Positions 21,593-33,443 of a stretch of DNA of 64,000 bases are shown here, one piece after another. Made by a program: the position numbers and the translations under genes. The notes below the pieces were generated by a model. That model saw nothing but the letters and a program-made list of their open reading frames with translations. It did not search any database and had not been told where the DNA came from. The stretch's first letter is position 1. The number at the start of each line of letters is the position of its first letter. The DNA is taken from positions 124,001-188,000 of the forward strand of contig CM049991.1 in NCBI GenBank assembly GCA_016630955.3, read 5' to 3'. Origin of the DNA: Didymella arachidicola (taxonomy: Eukaryota; Ascomycota; Dothideomycetes; Pleosporales; Didymellaceae).

Positions 21593-23833
21593 TTACGCTC
21601 CTCTTCGCACGTTCGTGGCCATGAGCGTGATCTTCTTCTTTTTCTTTCCCTTTCCCCCGGCGGGCTTCTTGGCTGCAGTAGACGACTCTGCTTCTTCACC
21701 CAATGACATGGCTTGAGCTTGCGCTATCATCTCCTCCTCTTGCATCAGCTCCTTCTCCCAACCCTGCAACCAGCCGTCGTCGACGTCATGATCCAATGGA
21801 GCCAGCACTGGAGATGCACCTGCAATGGCTGTGGTACCCCAGACGGTGCGTGGAGCAGAAGGGCTGGTGGACGGCGAAGCCAAGGAAGCAAATCCTTCGC
21901 CTCGGCGAGCTGGCCATGGCGGTGACGTTGACGCATCCTCGCCGTCTGCAATGACCTGACCATCTGGGTTGCTGGCGGACGCCAGTGGTAGGAAGTCGGC
22001 TGCAGAGAAGCGCTCAGACATACTGGGTCGCTTTCTACGCGCTGAGTTGAATTCAGCATACTCTGCTTTCTCGGCCCGTATCCTTGCCTTCTCTTCACGA
22101 CCTTCCTTATCCTGATGCTTCTTCCTTCTCCTCTCGATCTCAGGGTGGAAACGTTCCAAAACTTCGGGCGAGACGGTATCCGTCCAGTCACACTCCAGAA
22201 AGGCGACCTCGCATCCATACGGTAAGTGTGCAAGATACTTGGTCCGTTTTCTGAGCTCGTCGTCTACCACATGCCCAGTAGATACCCGCTCGACGCGTGG
22301 GAGTATTGTCGCAGGGAACGCCGCAAAGTTCTCAAAGGCAGCTTTGAGGATGCGGATATCTAGCGGTGAGAGGTAGTAATGCATTAAGGCTTGGTAGAAG
22401 AAATACTCGGACGGCGTACGGCTCTGGTCGTGATGCTGTCGATTGCGGATTTCAGCCAGCGTTGCCGGCACACTTGAGCGTGAGGTCTGCGAAGACATGG
22501 ACATCTTGCGTTGTTGAGTTGACTCGCTGGAGGTCGTCAAAGATTCACCTTCCTGGCCGGAGGGAAAGAACTCGGGTGCATCTTCGCGGAAGACGATAGG
22601 CGCTCTCTTCGGCTTCGGCTCTGCGGGCTTCAGCGCGGACTCTGGCGGGTTTCCGATTCCCTTGATCTTCTCTTTTGACTCTTCGATGTTGCCAATTGCC
22701 TTCTTCGCCCATCGGACGTTGTCTTCACCAAACATGACCTCGTCTTCCTGTGCTTGCTGGCGCAGCTCGACGATCTCGTTTTGGAATTGTTCCAACATGT
22801 AGTCCTCTCCGCCACGCAGGACCCGCGCATAGTCCATGACCTCTGCAGCAAAGTACCAGGGAATGTCTTCGTCTTTGCCCAGGACCTCAGCGCCATCGCG
22901 GGGCATGGCCAGCGTACTTCCGGCTGAGCGCATCACCAAGCGAAGGACTACATCGCCACCCTCTCGCGGTGGCTCTCCCTCTTGTCCCACATACCAACGT
23001 ACAGGTCGTGTCTCGGTCGCGTAGATGGTGTCGAAGCACAACGGACACTTCTTCGAGCGCGCCCTCTTTACGGGCTGCTGCCCCTCGTCCTCGGAGTGCA
23101 TGTAGCGGATGAGACAAGGTAAGCAAAAGATGTGACCGCATTTGGCCATCCTCGGAGCTACCGGAGTTCCGAGGCAGATGGGACACGATGCGTCCTGAGA
23201 GACGGACGAAGCCAAGATCTGGAGGACATTGTTCCAGTCCAGGTGGATATCGGCGTCGACGCCCTGAGCGCGATAGTCACCACGCGGATCGACAATGAAG
23301 CGGTAGTTCGCGTGCACATATCTATGAGCCATCAGTCTTGGGTTTCGCCCGAAGCGCAGATGCCGCGTACCTCGCTTTGTCAGAAGCATGGTAGCCAGAG
23401 CCAACACCCCAGGTAGGGGTGCGCCTGTTGGTCCTGCCATGCCCATGACGGTCGTAGTGATTGTGGTTCTGGGGACGAGGCGGCAAGTTGAAGTTCATAA
23501 GATGAGTTATGGACGTCTGTCCCTTCCGGTTGCCGTACGGACGCATGGCGAGCTGGGCTGTCAGTACGGACGGCGCGGATAGGACGCGCTGGAACTCACC
23601 GACTCGGCAATGGTGTCCTCATCTGAGTGCCGGAACTTCTTGGAGCCCTTGTTCTGCTTCTTTGCCGGCTGGTTGTTCCTCGGCGTTGGCGAATTCTTGA
23701 ACGGCAGACTGCCCCGCTGCTGTCCGAAGAAGTTGACGGTCGCAGAGCTGGATTGGTTTTGCGCGGGCGACTGTGGCGCGACGGGCGCAGAGGCTTTCGA
23801 GGACGGGGCGGCCGAGGGCGGGTTCGAAGACAT
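21593..23833 (-). CDS. MAG2: RING finger E3 ubiquitin ligase, RNF10/Mag2-like
   Basis: Model complement(join(21593..23321, 23371..23552, 23600..23833)), 714 aa; introns of 49 and 47 bp. The N-terminus is Ser/Pro/Gln-rich, then comes THLMNFNLPPRP and the conserved YVHANYRFIVDPRGDY just before a C3HC4 RING (about residues 182–232): CPICLGTPVAPRMAKCGHIFC and KKCPLC. Further conserved family blocks follow, such as EYFFYQALMHYYLSPLDIRI and the FLECDW segment. The tail has a Lys-rich run (GKGKKKKKITL). RNF10 and yeast Mag2 mono-ubiquitinate the 40S proteins uS3/uS5 on stalled or defective ribosomes. The gene sits head-to-head with a USP10/Ubp3 homologue, the enzyme that removes such marks. Confidence 0.9.
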
Positions 23834-24330
23834 GATGCTACCCGCGCGAGGGGCTCACGATGACGGCGTTCTGAGGCAACGGACACTGCTCCGTCCCAAG
23901 ACAGAACGAAAGACACAGGCGCACGGCGGGGGGATAATGATGGAAAGGGCGTTTGCGGGGGCTGGCGGTTTTGTTGTGAGCGTTTGGGTCCCCCAGAGGG
24001 ATGGACTTGGAGAGTCAGAGCGGTTGCCACCAGTCGGGTCAGGATCATGACGAGCGTCGAGGCTAGTGTCACGTGTTTTGCTCGATCACGGTGACTGCAT
24101 GCATGTAGAAAGCTTTCTGCAGTGCGAAGAGCTATATCAAGGTCTCTGTCGGCATGTTCATAAACTACACAGTATCGCTGCGGCATGCTCGAGAGTCTCG
24201 AGGTCAGCATGGGAGCATTGGGCAAGGGTTCTGTATAGCCGGCGAGATGACTTCATCGGTTCAGTGGGAGGAGCATGACGGGGCTGCAGCATGCTGCAGC
24301 ATATGCGGAGTGACTGTAGCCTGGAGTGTT

Positions 24331-24377
<47 letters not shown>

Positions 24378-24890
24378 TCACCAAGAAGGGATCAGGGACT
24401 GCAAACCTGGCGACCATCGCAGCGCATCCATGGTTGCGGCGTCTCGCTCGCTGCCTGACTCAGCCGGTCGCTGCACAAGTTCGTGGTGCGGCTTCGTCTG
24501 TGCGGGCAGTTCTACTGGGACGGCCTCCATCGCCCGGCTCAGCGCTCCCCACGACCACGCCGACTCCTCACCCTCGCCTCCTCGCGCCTCCCATCCCCGG
24601 GCAGCCTCGACTGCGCTCATGTCGTGCTGATACAATGACAGCGTGTCTGGCCCGCGACTCCGCTGCCCGTCTCCCCGCGCCGACTGTCGCGCGACTCTCG
24701 CAGTAATATTCGACTGCATCACCGCCGCCCGCGCGCCCTGCCCGCCCCCGTCGCGTCGCCCATCGACCGGCGCTCCTCTCGGGCCACCGCCGCCAGCAGC
24801 GCTCGTCCCCGTTGCCTCGCGCGTTGGACGCTTGGTCTCGCTGGCCAGCGCCCGACATCGAGGCAACACCGCCGCCGCCGCCGGCCGCCC
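23834..24890. other. Divergent promoter region, 1057 bp
   Basis: Shared upstream region of the RNF10-type ligase (minus) and the USP10-type deubiquitinase (plus). Holds a (TA)n(TG)n microsatellite at 24330–24373, followed by a C-rich leader. No separate gene supported. Confidence 0.6.
24330..24373 (+). repeat. (TA)5(TG)16 dinucleotide microsatellite
   Basis: A TA run followed directly by about 16 TG units in the divergent promoter. Such alternating purine–pyrimidine DNA can adopt Z-form and is length-variable. Confidence 0.95.
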
Positions 24891-27611
24891 ATGATGCCCG
24901 GCCACCTCCCGCCCGGTGGGCCATACCACCAGGGCCGGAAGCAGATGGAGCACCCGTACCCGCCGTACCACTACGCCCCGCCGCCCCAGACACACTCGCC
25001 CGTCTACCACAACCCCTACGCGCCCGCCTACCACCACCCGCAGCACTATGGCCCGCCGCACGCCTACCCGCACCAGCTGCCGCACATGCAGCAGTGGACG
25101 CCCTACCACCAGCCGCCGCCGCTCCAGCCCCAGCCCCAGCCCCAGCCCCAGTACAACATGCCGCCGCGCCAGTTCCAGCCCCAGGCCTCGCCCGTCGTCG
25201 TCTCGTCGCACCCGCACATGGCCGCGCTGCCCCCGGTGAACCGCTCGCTCGGCCAGACGCCGCCCATCGTCCATTCGCACACGCCCCCGCTGCACCGCAT
25301 CCAGACGCCCCAGCGCGCCCCGTCCTCGCCCTCAGTCCACTCCCAGGTGCAGATGCTCTCGCCCACCCCGCCTGCGCACGCGCCCGTCGCCAGCCCTCCC
25401 CCCGTCGCAGAGCCAACGCCCGTGCAGGCCGCCCCGCCGACACCGCCCCAGCCCTCGACCTTCAAGCCCTTCTACCCGCCGTTGCCATGGCTGTCCGTCC
25501 CCGAGGCGCATTTCCCACCGCGTGCGGCCGGACGGAGGAGGAGGAAGCGCGGCATCGTGTCACCTCAGGAGCAAGGCCTTGCTTTGCCCTCGCGCGAGCA
25601 GGACGTGCCCGAGGTTGCAGAGGAGACAGGTACCGTTGAGCTCGAGTCGGCAGGAGAGCCGGAGGAGTCGCAGGCCTCGACCATGGCCGTTCCGTCGGAC
25701 GCCGAGGTCGACACGCCCTCTACTTCGCATCCACCTTCGGAGACTGATATCCCGGCGGTGCAGCAGCCCACTGCTCAGATAACGGCTCCTGCGCAGAAGC
25801 ACGCTCGCAACACAACCAAGCCGGCTGTGCCGCTGATCCCTATCAAGGCCAAGCCAGCAAGCGCAGCTTCGACGACACAAAAGTCAGTCAAGTCGCCGCC
25901 CGCCGAGAAGCCACAGCCCAAATCTGTCGACGAAATCGTCGCGCCTGCTACAGAGGCGGACCGTCCTGAAGAGCCCCCGAAGCCTGCGGCACCGGCCGCG
26001 CCCAAGTCCTGGGCGGAGCTGCTCCGAGCAAAGAATGCCGCAGCAGCACCACAAGCTCAGGCGCAGCCTCAACCGTCGGTCGCCACTAATGGAGCCGCCA
26101 GCGCGAACGGACTGGTAGCACCCAAGAGCAACTCGCTCGCTGACGTTCTCGCCTCATACTCGGTTGATGCCAACAAGAAGGTGTCATTCATTGAACCTCG
26201 CGGCCTTGTAAATACCGGTAACCTCTGTTACATGAATTCTGTGAGTTCTTATCCCCTACCCTGGAAGAAGTCTGCTGCTCACACATCCTAGATCCTTCAA
26301 GTATTGTTGTTCTGCGCACCCTTCTACGACTTCCTGGACCAGACGGCAAAGCGCGCTGCGCATAGCTTCAAGTCCGAGACCCCTCTTGTTGATGCCATGA
26401 TCATGTTCCTGCGAGACTTCAAAGTCATTGACTCGGCCAGCTCGATTGAGCAGCTCCGCTTGCGCTTGAAGACCGATGAGCTGGAACAATACGGCGACCC
26501 GCTCACACCCGAGTACGTGTACGACGTCATCAGACGCCTGCCTCGCTTCGACAACATGAAGCGCGGCTCCCAAGAAGATGCCGAGGAGTTTTTGGGTTTC
26601 CTTCTGGCTGGTTTGCATGACGACTGTGCTCTTGTCATCAAGAAAGGCGAGGCACAAGCTGCCCAGAATGGCACCGCGCCCAAGACAGAGCGCTCCAACT
26701 CGGCAGATGGCGGATGGCTCGAAGTCACGGCGAAGCAGAAGACCTCGCTCACTCAGTCGTCTGGCGCGGTCGAGGTGGAGACGCCCATCACCAAGATTTT
26801 CGGCGGTAAGCTTCGCTCAGAATACAAGAAGGCTGGCGAGAAGCCATCCGTCACCTTCGAGCCCTACCAGCCCTTGCAGCTGGACATTGGCGAGCCACAC
26901 ATCAACAACATCTCGGACGCCTTGAAGAACCTCACTCGTCTGGAGACCCTGGATAGCGCTGTTCGTGGTGTCAAGGCTTCCACTAAACAGGTACACATCG
27001 AGACACTGCCTCCAGTCCTGATCCTTCACTTGAAGCGATTCCACTACGACGAAAAGGGCCCACAGAAGATCTGGAAGAAGATCGGTTACCCTCTTGAATT
27101 GGAGATCCCGAAAGAGGTCTTCCCCCAACACAAGCGTGGAGGGTTCCAGGCTAAGGGCGGTTTCCCCAAGTACAGACTTACAGGAGTCGTCTACCATCAC
27201 GGCAAGAACGCCAGTGGCGGTCACTATACGGTCGACCTTCGCCGACAAGAAGGAAAGGAATGGATCCGCATGGATGACACAGTCATCCGTCGCATTCGTG
27301 CCGAAGATGTTGCCGAGGGCGGCGCTGAGGAGGATCCCAAGCTATTAGCAGCCGCGCTCGAGCAACACAAGAACGACGCAGGCAAGAGCAAGAACTTCTT
27401 CGCCCAGATCGACATTGATGAGGAGGCCTCCGACAAGGGCGGCTGGAACCACGTCAACGGCACGGACAAGAAGGATACAAAGAAGTGGGCAGGTGTTGTG
27501 AACGGCACAGCAACGCCCAACTCCGCTGGAAAGAGGACACCACTTCCAAAAGAAAACGTCAGGGACAACAAAGTGGCATACATTCTGTTTTATCAGCGCA
27601 TCGAGTCATGA
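24891..27611 (+). CDS. UBP3: Ubiquitin carboxyl-terminal hydrolase, USP10/Ubp3-like
   Basis: Model join(24891..26240, 26292..27611), 889 aa; one 51-bp intron splits the Cys box after MNS. The first ~430 residues are low complexity, Pro/His/Tyr/Gln-rich and then Ala/Pro-rich, probably disordered and used for cofactor (Bre5/G3BP-type) or RNA-granule contacts. The USP domain starts with PRGLVNTGNLCYMNS (nucleophile Cys446), followed by ILQVLLFCAPFYDFL, RGSQEDAEEFLGFLL, LPPVLILHLKRFHYD and YHHGKNASGGHYTVDL (general base His761), ending with VAYILFYQR. This is the Ubp3/USP10 group, which deubiquitinates ribosomal proteins and acts in ribophagy and vesicle traffic. Start: tandem ATGATG at 24891; the second would drop one residue. 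Confidence 0.92.
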
Positions 27612-27961
27612 GGGGATGGGCTCCAGCGGGATAGGCAGTACGTATGCTCACTATCTACCACGACCAAAAGTCATTACAGCATAGCAAACGGCACGGAAAA
27701 GCATCTCCACAAGCGCAGAGCCGTGGATGAGGTTCATCGGCACCGCTTGTTGGTGCACAAAAGAAGAGGGGGACATTTAGGCGAGCAAGATACCTTAGGA
27801 AGAAAGACGATGTATAATTCAAACTCGAAACATGCACCGTGACGCGTGAGTTCGAAATAGCTTGGCACTGCCCCTCCACCCCACCTCGAACATCGACCTC
27901 TCGAGCTCCAGAGCATTGACACCACGACAACAAACAGTTGACAGGGTGACTATCAGACATT
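27612..27961. other. Intergenic, 350 bp
   Basis: 3' flank of the deubiquitinase gene and promoter of the dienelactone hydrolase gene. No coding region or RNA gene seen. Confidence 0.6.
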
Positions 27962-29035
27962 ATGCTCATCACAGAAACACACAAAGATGTGCCTACCCAG
28001 GCAGGTGGTGACATGAGTGCGCCGTGCCGTAACCCTGTCTTTGCAATTAAATCTCACCGTCCACACAGGAGTATTCATCTTCCACCCCACAATCCCCAAC
28101 TACCCCAGCGCCAAATTCCCCGGCGTCGTCGTCTTTTCTGAAATCTACCAAGGTGTGTTTTTATGCCCCATCTCTCAACCGCCCCACAAACCATCTACTC
28201 CCGCACCCCTTCCACCTCAAACTCACCCCCCCCCCCCCCAGTAACCGGCCCCGTATCCCGCTTCGCCCGCCAAATCGCATCCCAAGGCTACATCGTCGCC
28301 GCCCCATCCTCCTACCACGAATTTACCGGCCCCTCACCCTTAGCTTACGACACGGCCGGCACCGACGCCGGAAACGAGTGGAAAGTAAAAAAGACACTCG
28401 CTGCGTACGACGAAGACGCAACCCTATCCATCGACATCCTCCTCGGGCTGCCAACATGCAATGGGAGGGTTGGAGCTACTGGTTCGTCTCCCCCCCTTCC
28501 ATCACTACCCCTTCCTTTCCTCGAGAGAAGTGTTGAATGATACTAAAGGCATGTGTCTCGGCGGGCACCTCGCGTACCGCTGCGCGCTGGACCCGCGCGT
28601 CAGCGCCAGCGTGTGTTATTTCGCGACCGACATCCACAGCCGGACTTTGGGCGCGGGGAAAAACGATGACTCGCTGCGCCGCGCGGGCGAGATTAAAGGC
28701 GAGATGGTGTTGATATTCGGCAAGTTGGATAATCACGTGCCGGCTGAGGGGCGGGATCTGATTAGGAGGACACTAAGTGAGGCCGGAGTTTTGTTTAGTT
28801 TTTATGAGCAGGCGGGGGCGCAGCGTGAGTATTTTTCCTGGTTTGGTTTTGGGGATGGGGGTGGGCTAACGGGTGGCTAGATGCGTTTATCCGCGATGAA
28901 CTTAGCAAGGGCCGGTATGATGCTGCGGTGTCCGGGGTGTGCTTTGAGATGCTGAAGGAGTTGTTTGGTCGGGTTCTGCGGTCTGATTTGGGGCCGAGGA
29001 GCGGTGGGAATGTCGAGATTGAGAATATCTGCTAG
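27962..29035 (+). CDS. Dienelactone hydrolase family protein
   Basis: Five exons: join(27962..28016, 28069..28152, 28242..28481, 28549..28824, 28881..29035), 269 aa. The small first exon gives MLITETHKDVPTQAGGDM, the usual N-terminus of this fungal family, joined to VFIFHPTIPNYP. The α/β-hydrolase core follows: FPGVVVFSEIYQVTGPV, the nucleophile elbow GATGMCLGGH (Cys in place of the usual Ser, as in dienelactone hydrolases), LIFGKLDNHVP (acid) and AQHAFIRDELSKGRY (His). Predicted to hydrolyse dienelactone or carboxymethylenebutenolide-type substrates; in fungi the true substrate is unknown. The second intron carries a run of 13–14 C before its CAG acceptor. The frame is closed without splicing, so each exon alone looks short. 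Confidence 0.9.
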
Positions 29036-29090
29036 AAGGCTTGAGGGGGCGGTCTGCTGGGAGGCTTTAGGGGCGGTCTGCTAGAAGGCC
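29036..29090 (+). repeat. Short imperfect direct repeat
   Basis: The word GGCGGTCTGCT with flanking AAGGC/GAGGC occurs twice within 55 bp, in the 3' flank of the hydrolase gene. Minor local duplication. Confidence 0.6.
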
Positions 29091-29126
29091 TGAGAGACGA
29101 TACACCAGCGGACTCGACACAAAGCT

Positions 29127-29918
29127 TCATTTTATCCCCACCGCCTTCAGAAACTCTTCCTTCTGCCTCTGCCCCCGTCCCACCTCACGCCCTATCCCAC
29201 CATCTTTCTCGCGCTTCGCGCCCTTCGACCCACTCTCCGCTTCAGACTTTTCGGTATCTTCGAGTAACTTCACTGCCTCCCCCATACTCTCCACCTCCCT
29301 AACCCCCTCCCACCCAAACCGCCACTCAACCCCCTCCTCAAGCCTCACCTGAAACGCCGCCCAATTCTGCCTCTTCAATTCACTTACATGCGCATCGACA
29401 GCCGCCGCGGGGCCACTGTAAACAAGCACCCCCGGATACCCCGGTTTAGTAATCCCGTTCAGCGGGGGCGAGAGGCAGAGTTTGCGCTTGTTAGTGTTGA
29501 GGAGGTGGTGCAGCCATATGATGACTGTTTTCTTCGCGTTTGGATCCGCAGTCGTCGAATCTACATTCGATTCTATGACGGACGCTGTGGACGCGGTTTC
29601 CCTGCGGTCTGAGAGCATGGCCTGGAACGCGGCGATGATTGCGTCCAAGACTTCTTCGCCGGCGGGGAGGTTGAGCGCGGTGATGGCGGACTTGGTTTGT
29701 GTTCGGATGTCGTTTTTGGACGGGTCCATTGCGCTTAGGATGTCTGGCAAGCCTGATTCTGGGTACGTGTCTGGAATGCGGAGGTGAAGTGTGGCATTGT
29801 CTTGGGTGAACTTGAGCTCCTGGCTTTGGGGTGAGTAGGTGGTTTGGTCGGGGTATATTGCTGTGAGGAGCGAGATCTCGGTGGCGAGGCGGGAGGGCGA
29901 GGCTTCTGATGGTGACAT
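29127..29918 (-). CDS. RWD domain protein (RWDD2-like, with DUF1115)
   Basis: Single exon, 263 aa. The N-terminal RWD domain spans about residues 8–100: RLATEISLLTAIYPDQTTYS, LHLRIPDTYPESGLPDIL and the following helix. The C-terminal half carries KTVIIWLHHLLNTNKRKLCL, the start of the DUF1115 domain that follows RWD in RWDD2A/B-type proteins, then GITKPGYPGVLVYSGPAAAV. The C-terminus is Lys/Glu/Gly-rich. RWD domains mediate protein contacts; the function of this family is not established. The ATG at 29918 is the first in frame and starts MSPSEASPS. A 23-bp tandem repeat lies immediately upstream, in the leader or promoter. Confidence 0.85.
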   Translation of the reverse strand: MSPSEASPSRLATEISLLTAIYPDQTTYSPQSQELKFTQDNATLHLRIPDTYPESGLPDILSAMDPSKNDIRTQTKSAITALNLPAGEEVLDAIIAAFQAMLSDRRETASTASVIESNVDSTTADPNAKKTVIIWLHHLLNTNKRKLCLSPPLNGITKPGYPGVLVYSGPAAAVDAHVSELKRQNWAAFQVRLEEGVEWRFGWEGVREVESMGEAVKLLEDTEKSEAESGSKGAKREKDGGIGREVGRGQRQKEEFLKAVGIK

Positions 29919-30939
29919 TGGTGGGGACTCCTACTGGAGATTACTGGTGACTTCTACTCGAGAGTACTGGTGACTTTTACTCGAGGGTACTGGTGACTTC
30001 TACTCGTGATTATTGGCGGCCTGTTTAGTCTAGAGGATGGGCGGTCGGCGCTGATTGGTCAGTCATTGGACGCTCGACGAAGACCAGCAGATTTGCTATA
30101 CTGCGTTGTTGCGAACGGCTGTTCGCGTAGGTTAGTTTTGCAAGTTTCTTCATGTTTCTGATGACGCCTGGCTGAGGTGGTGATTGGACGGTGCCTTTCA
30201 TCATCCGGAAAGCTACACACGTCCGTGCGCATGCTGGTACCTCACTCCATCAGCACACAAGCTTACGGTTGAGCTGCTATCGTGGATAATCCTAGTTCTG
30301 ACAGATATTATCGTGATTGATCTCCCACGCAGATGAAGAGGAGTGTTGCAAGGAGGATCAAACTTCAAACGGGCAGGCGCTTGCGGTTACTTGGGAAACG
30401 GTGGAGCTCAACGGTACCTGGCCCAGCATGTCAGATTGCACGCCCGCAGGATGGTCTGACTGCATGAAAACGATAAAAACGGGTCGTTGCGGACTGAAAC
30501 TCGTAGCAGTCTCGGCGAATCGTCAATTACTGCGGGCGGTGCGCTGCCCGAAGCATCTTGTGAGGGCTGCACGCGGTGAAACTTAATAAACTCTCTCCTT
30601 TGGGCTAGCACGCGGTTCGATCGCGCTTCGTCGTGTGAGTGCAGGCCAGCCAACCGCTCGAGAGCTTGTCAATTGCCTTGCAGATTCGACTCTTGCCTCT
30701 CCGTCCGTCCTGCAACCTTATCGCCGCCTAGCCTCAGCACACGTTGGCTGTGACGCTCGTAACCGGTAGCAAACTGCTCAGCCGTGAGCCATCCTCCGCA
30801 CGCACCCCAAGCATCACCTCTTGGTCGGGGCGCCTCGTAACCTCCGCAGACCCTTGAGCTGCAGATATCCCCGTAGATACCGAAGACCCCTCGAATACAC
30901 ACACACATCGAACGGCCCCGAGCCGTGTCTACGCCCACA
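29919..30939. other. Divergent intergenic region, 1021 bp
   Basis: Between the RWD gene (minus) and CAC2 (plus). Holds the 23-bp tandem repeat at 29942–30010 and a B-box-like GGTTCGATC at about 30613 that lacks a matching tRNA fold. The last ~200 bp are pyrimidine-rich and probably the CAC2 leader. No gene supported. Confidence 0.55.
29942..30010 (+). repeat. 23-bp tandem repeat, three copies
   Basis: Units begin TACTGGTGACTTCTACTCGA and end in two to three variable bases; copies at 29942–29964, 29965–29987 and 29988–30010 differ by a few bases, and a partial copy precedes them. It starts 23 bp upstream of the RWD gene's start codon, so it lies in that gene's leader or core promoter. Confidence 0.9.
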
Positions 30940-33443
30940 ATGAAGGCTGCCCCGTTGTTGGTGTCCTGGCACAATGAGAACGCTCCCATATACTCTGCCC
31001 ACTTCGAACCCCACGGCAAGGGACGACTGGCGACAGCTGGTGGCGACAACAATGTGCGAGTACGTGCTCTGGAAGCTGGATGGGCACAATGCGGCTGCTG
31101 ACAGGGTATAGCTCTGGAAGGTCGAGAACAATGGTGAAGACCGCAAGGTCACCTATCTCTCAACACTTGTCAAGCACACACAAGCTGTCAACGTTGTGAG
31201 ATGGAGTCCACGAGGTTTGTCAACGTTGTCAATATACAGACCGCGCATGCTAACATCTACAAGGCGAAGTGCTGGCTACCGCTGGTGATGACGGCAATGT
31301 GCTGTTGTGGGTTCCAGCTGAGAACCAAACGAACACACACAATTTCGAGGAAGGCCTCGAGGACAAAGAGTCATGGCGAGTCAAGACAATGTGCCGGTCG
31401 ATAGGGTCGGAAATCTATGATCTTGCCTGGTCTCCAGACGGTGTATACTTCATCACAGGTAGCATGGACAATGTTGCACGCATCTACAACGCCCAGACAG
31501 GTACGACTTGCCCTTTTCATCGGTGGACCACTACTTAACATCACCAGGAGCCATTGTACGGCAGATTGCGGAGCATAACCACTATGTGCAGGGTGTTGCA
31601 TGGGATCCATTGAACGAGTTCATTGCAACACAGTCCTCGGATCGCTCGGTGCATGTCTACACACTGAAGACCAAGGATGGCCAGTTCGCACTCGACCCCC
31701 ATAACAAGGTCACGAAGATGGACCTGCCTGCTCGACGCATATCCTCGAACAGCCCAGCACCGCCTGACTTCGGCGCACGAGCTTCATTCGTTGCCGACTC
31801 GACCCTAGGCATGGGCTCGCCCGTGCCTTCGATGCCTGGCACCCCGCAGTCTCTGGCTTTGCCTGCTATGCATCCTCCTCCTACATCACACAGCCGTCGG
31901 TCGTCCTTCGGCGCCACGTCGTCGCCGTCTATGCGACGGTCTGCCTCACCAGCGCCGTCCATGCCATTGCCTGCTGTCATGCCAAACTCTCCCAGCATGA
32001 GCAGCATTGGAACCCTGGGTGTTCGCAACGCCCCCATCTATTTCAACGAGACTTTGACCTCCTTCTTCCGTCGTCTTACATTCGCCCCTGATGGCAGCTT
32101 GCTGTTCACCCCGGCCGGTCAGTACAAGGCTGTACACCCGTCATTGACAGACGTGGGCAAACCAGTCGAAGATGTCACAAATACCGTGTACATCTACACT
32201 CGAGCTGGTTTGAACAAGCCTCCAGTTGCATTCCTGCCTGGCCACAAGAAGCCATCTGTGGCTGTTCGCTGCTCACCTGTCTACTATACGCTCCGCCAAG
32301 ATGGGCCACCGACGAAGCATGTCACTATCGATACCTCCATGGACGATGACATGCCGTCTCTGCCAGACCCGGTCTTGCCATCAGCGGCTCCAACATCGCA
32401 CTCCTCTATGGACCCGCCTCCCCTGACGAGTGCGCCATCGCCTGCTCCAGCCGCATCACCTGCACCGATAGAGGGTAACGGTCCACCTGCAGGCCCGCCA
32501 TCAGCTTTCAGTCTGGGTTACCGTATGATATATGCTGTCGCAACTCAAGACGCTATCCACATCTACGACACGCAACAACAAAAACCATTGTGTATTGTCA
32601 GCAACCTGCACTTTGCTACCTTCACTGATATCACCTGGTATGTCTTAATCATGGCTTATGTCGATCATTGTACTGACACAACCCAGGTCGAGTGATGGTT
32701 CTACTTTACTCATGACCTCTTCGGATGGTTTCTGTTCAGCAGTCACTTTCGCACCTGGCGAGTTGGGCGAGAAGTATACCGGACCCCTTGCCTTAGCGAC
32801 GAAACGACAGTCTACACCAGCTGCAATCAACACATCTGCAGCGCAGTCCTCGAATCATTCAACCCCAGTACCTACTCCAACGGGCGCAAGCATCCCGATA
32901 CAGACTATAGAAAAGCCGCCTGCGATGCAACGACAGCCTTCAGCAGGCTTTCCAGCATCACCGAGTTCATTTGTACCAGCAAGACCTGGCAGCCCTACAA
33001 GGAGCAACTCAGTCTCCAGCATCGCCACTGCGTCATCATTCGCTCCTGGAGTCGGGGATCTTAGCTCAATGAACGCACCTACACCAGCAATGTCTTCGGT
33101 GCCTAGCCTGGCCGCAGCAAACTCAGGGCCCGTCCCAATGTGGACCCCACCACTCACTCCAGCCCACGGACAGGGCAACACTCACAGCGCGAGCAGCTCA
33201 ATCAGCGGCCTTCCTGGAGTTTCTACGGGACGTAGGGAAAGCGAACCAAGTGAGTCAGGCCGTGAGGATCTTGCCGCGTCTGGCGTCAAGAAGCGCGAAT
33301 TGCAATCCGTCCCCGAGGAAGAGGGACGCGAGAATAAGAAGAGACGCATTGCACCGATACCCGTTAGCATGGGCAACGATAGCGACAACGCGACCGCAAG
33401 CGAGGAGGGCACGCCAGCGCCGGCGGCACCGGGTCAGCAATAG
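30940..33443 (+). CDS. CAC2: CAF-1 chromatin assembly factor subunit B (Cac2/p60)
   Basis: Five exons: join(30940..31059, 31112..31214, 31264..31500, 31548..32637, 32687..33443), 768 aa; introns 47–52 bp with standard ends. WD40 repeats begin at the N-terminus: ENAPIYSAHFEP, LATAGGDNNVRLWKV, VNVVRWSPRGEVLATAGDD, YDLAWSPDGVYFITGSMDN, VQGVAWDPLNEFIATQSSD and, after a long Ser/Pro-rich insertion, FRRLTFAPDGSLLFTP and FTDITWSSDGSTLLMTSSDG. The C-terminal ~230 residues are Ser/Pro/Thr-rich and disordered. This matches the p60/Cac2 subunit of CAF-1, which deposits H3–H4 on replicated DNA with PCNA; HIR-type proteins share the fold but are longer. The ATG at 30940 (MKAAPLLVSWHNE) is the family's usual start. 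Confidence 0.9.

Noticed and set aside
24378..25443. Long minus-strand frames of about 290–305 codons
   Set aside because: Shadows of the Pro/His-rich N-terminus of the USP10-type gene on the opposite strand; repetitive Arg/Val/Gly or Ala/Gly composition.
30600..30630. Possible tRNA B box (GGTTCGATC)
   Set aside because: No A box at the right distance and no cloverleaf could be drawn by eye.
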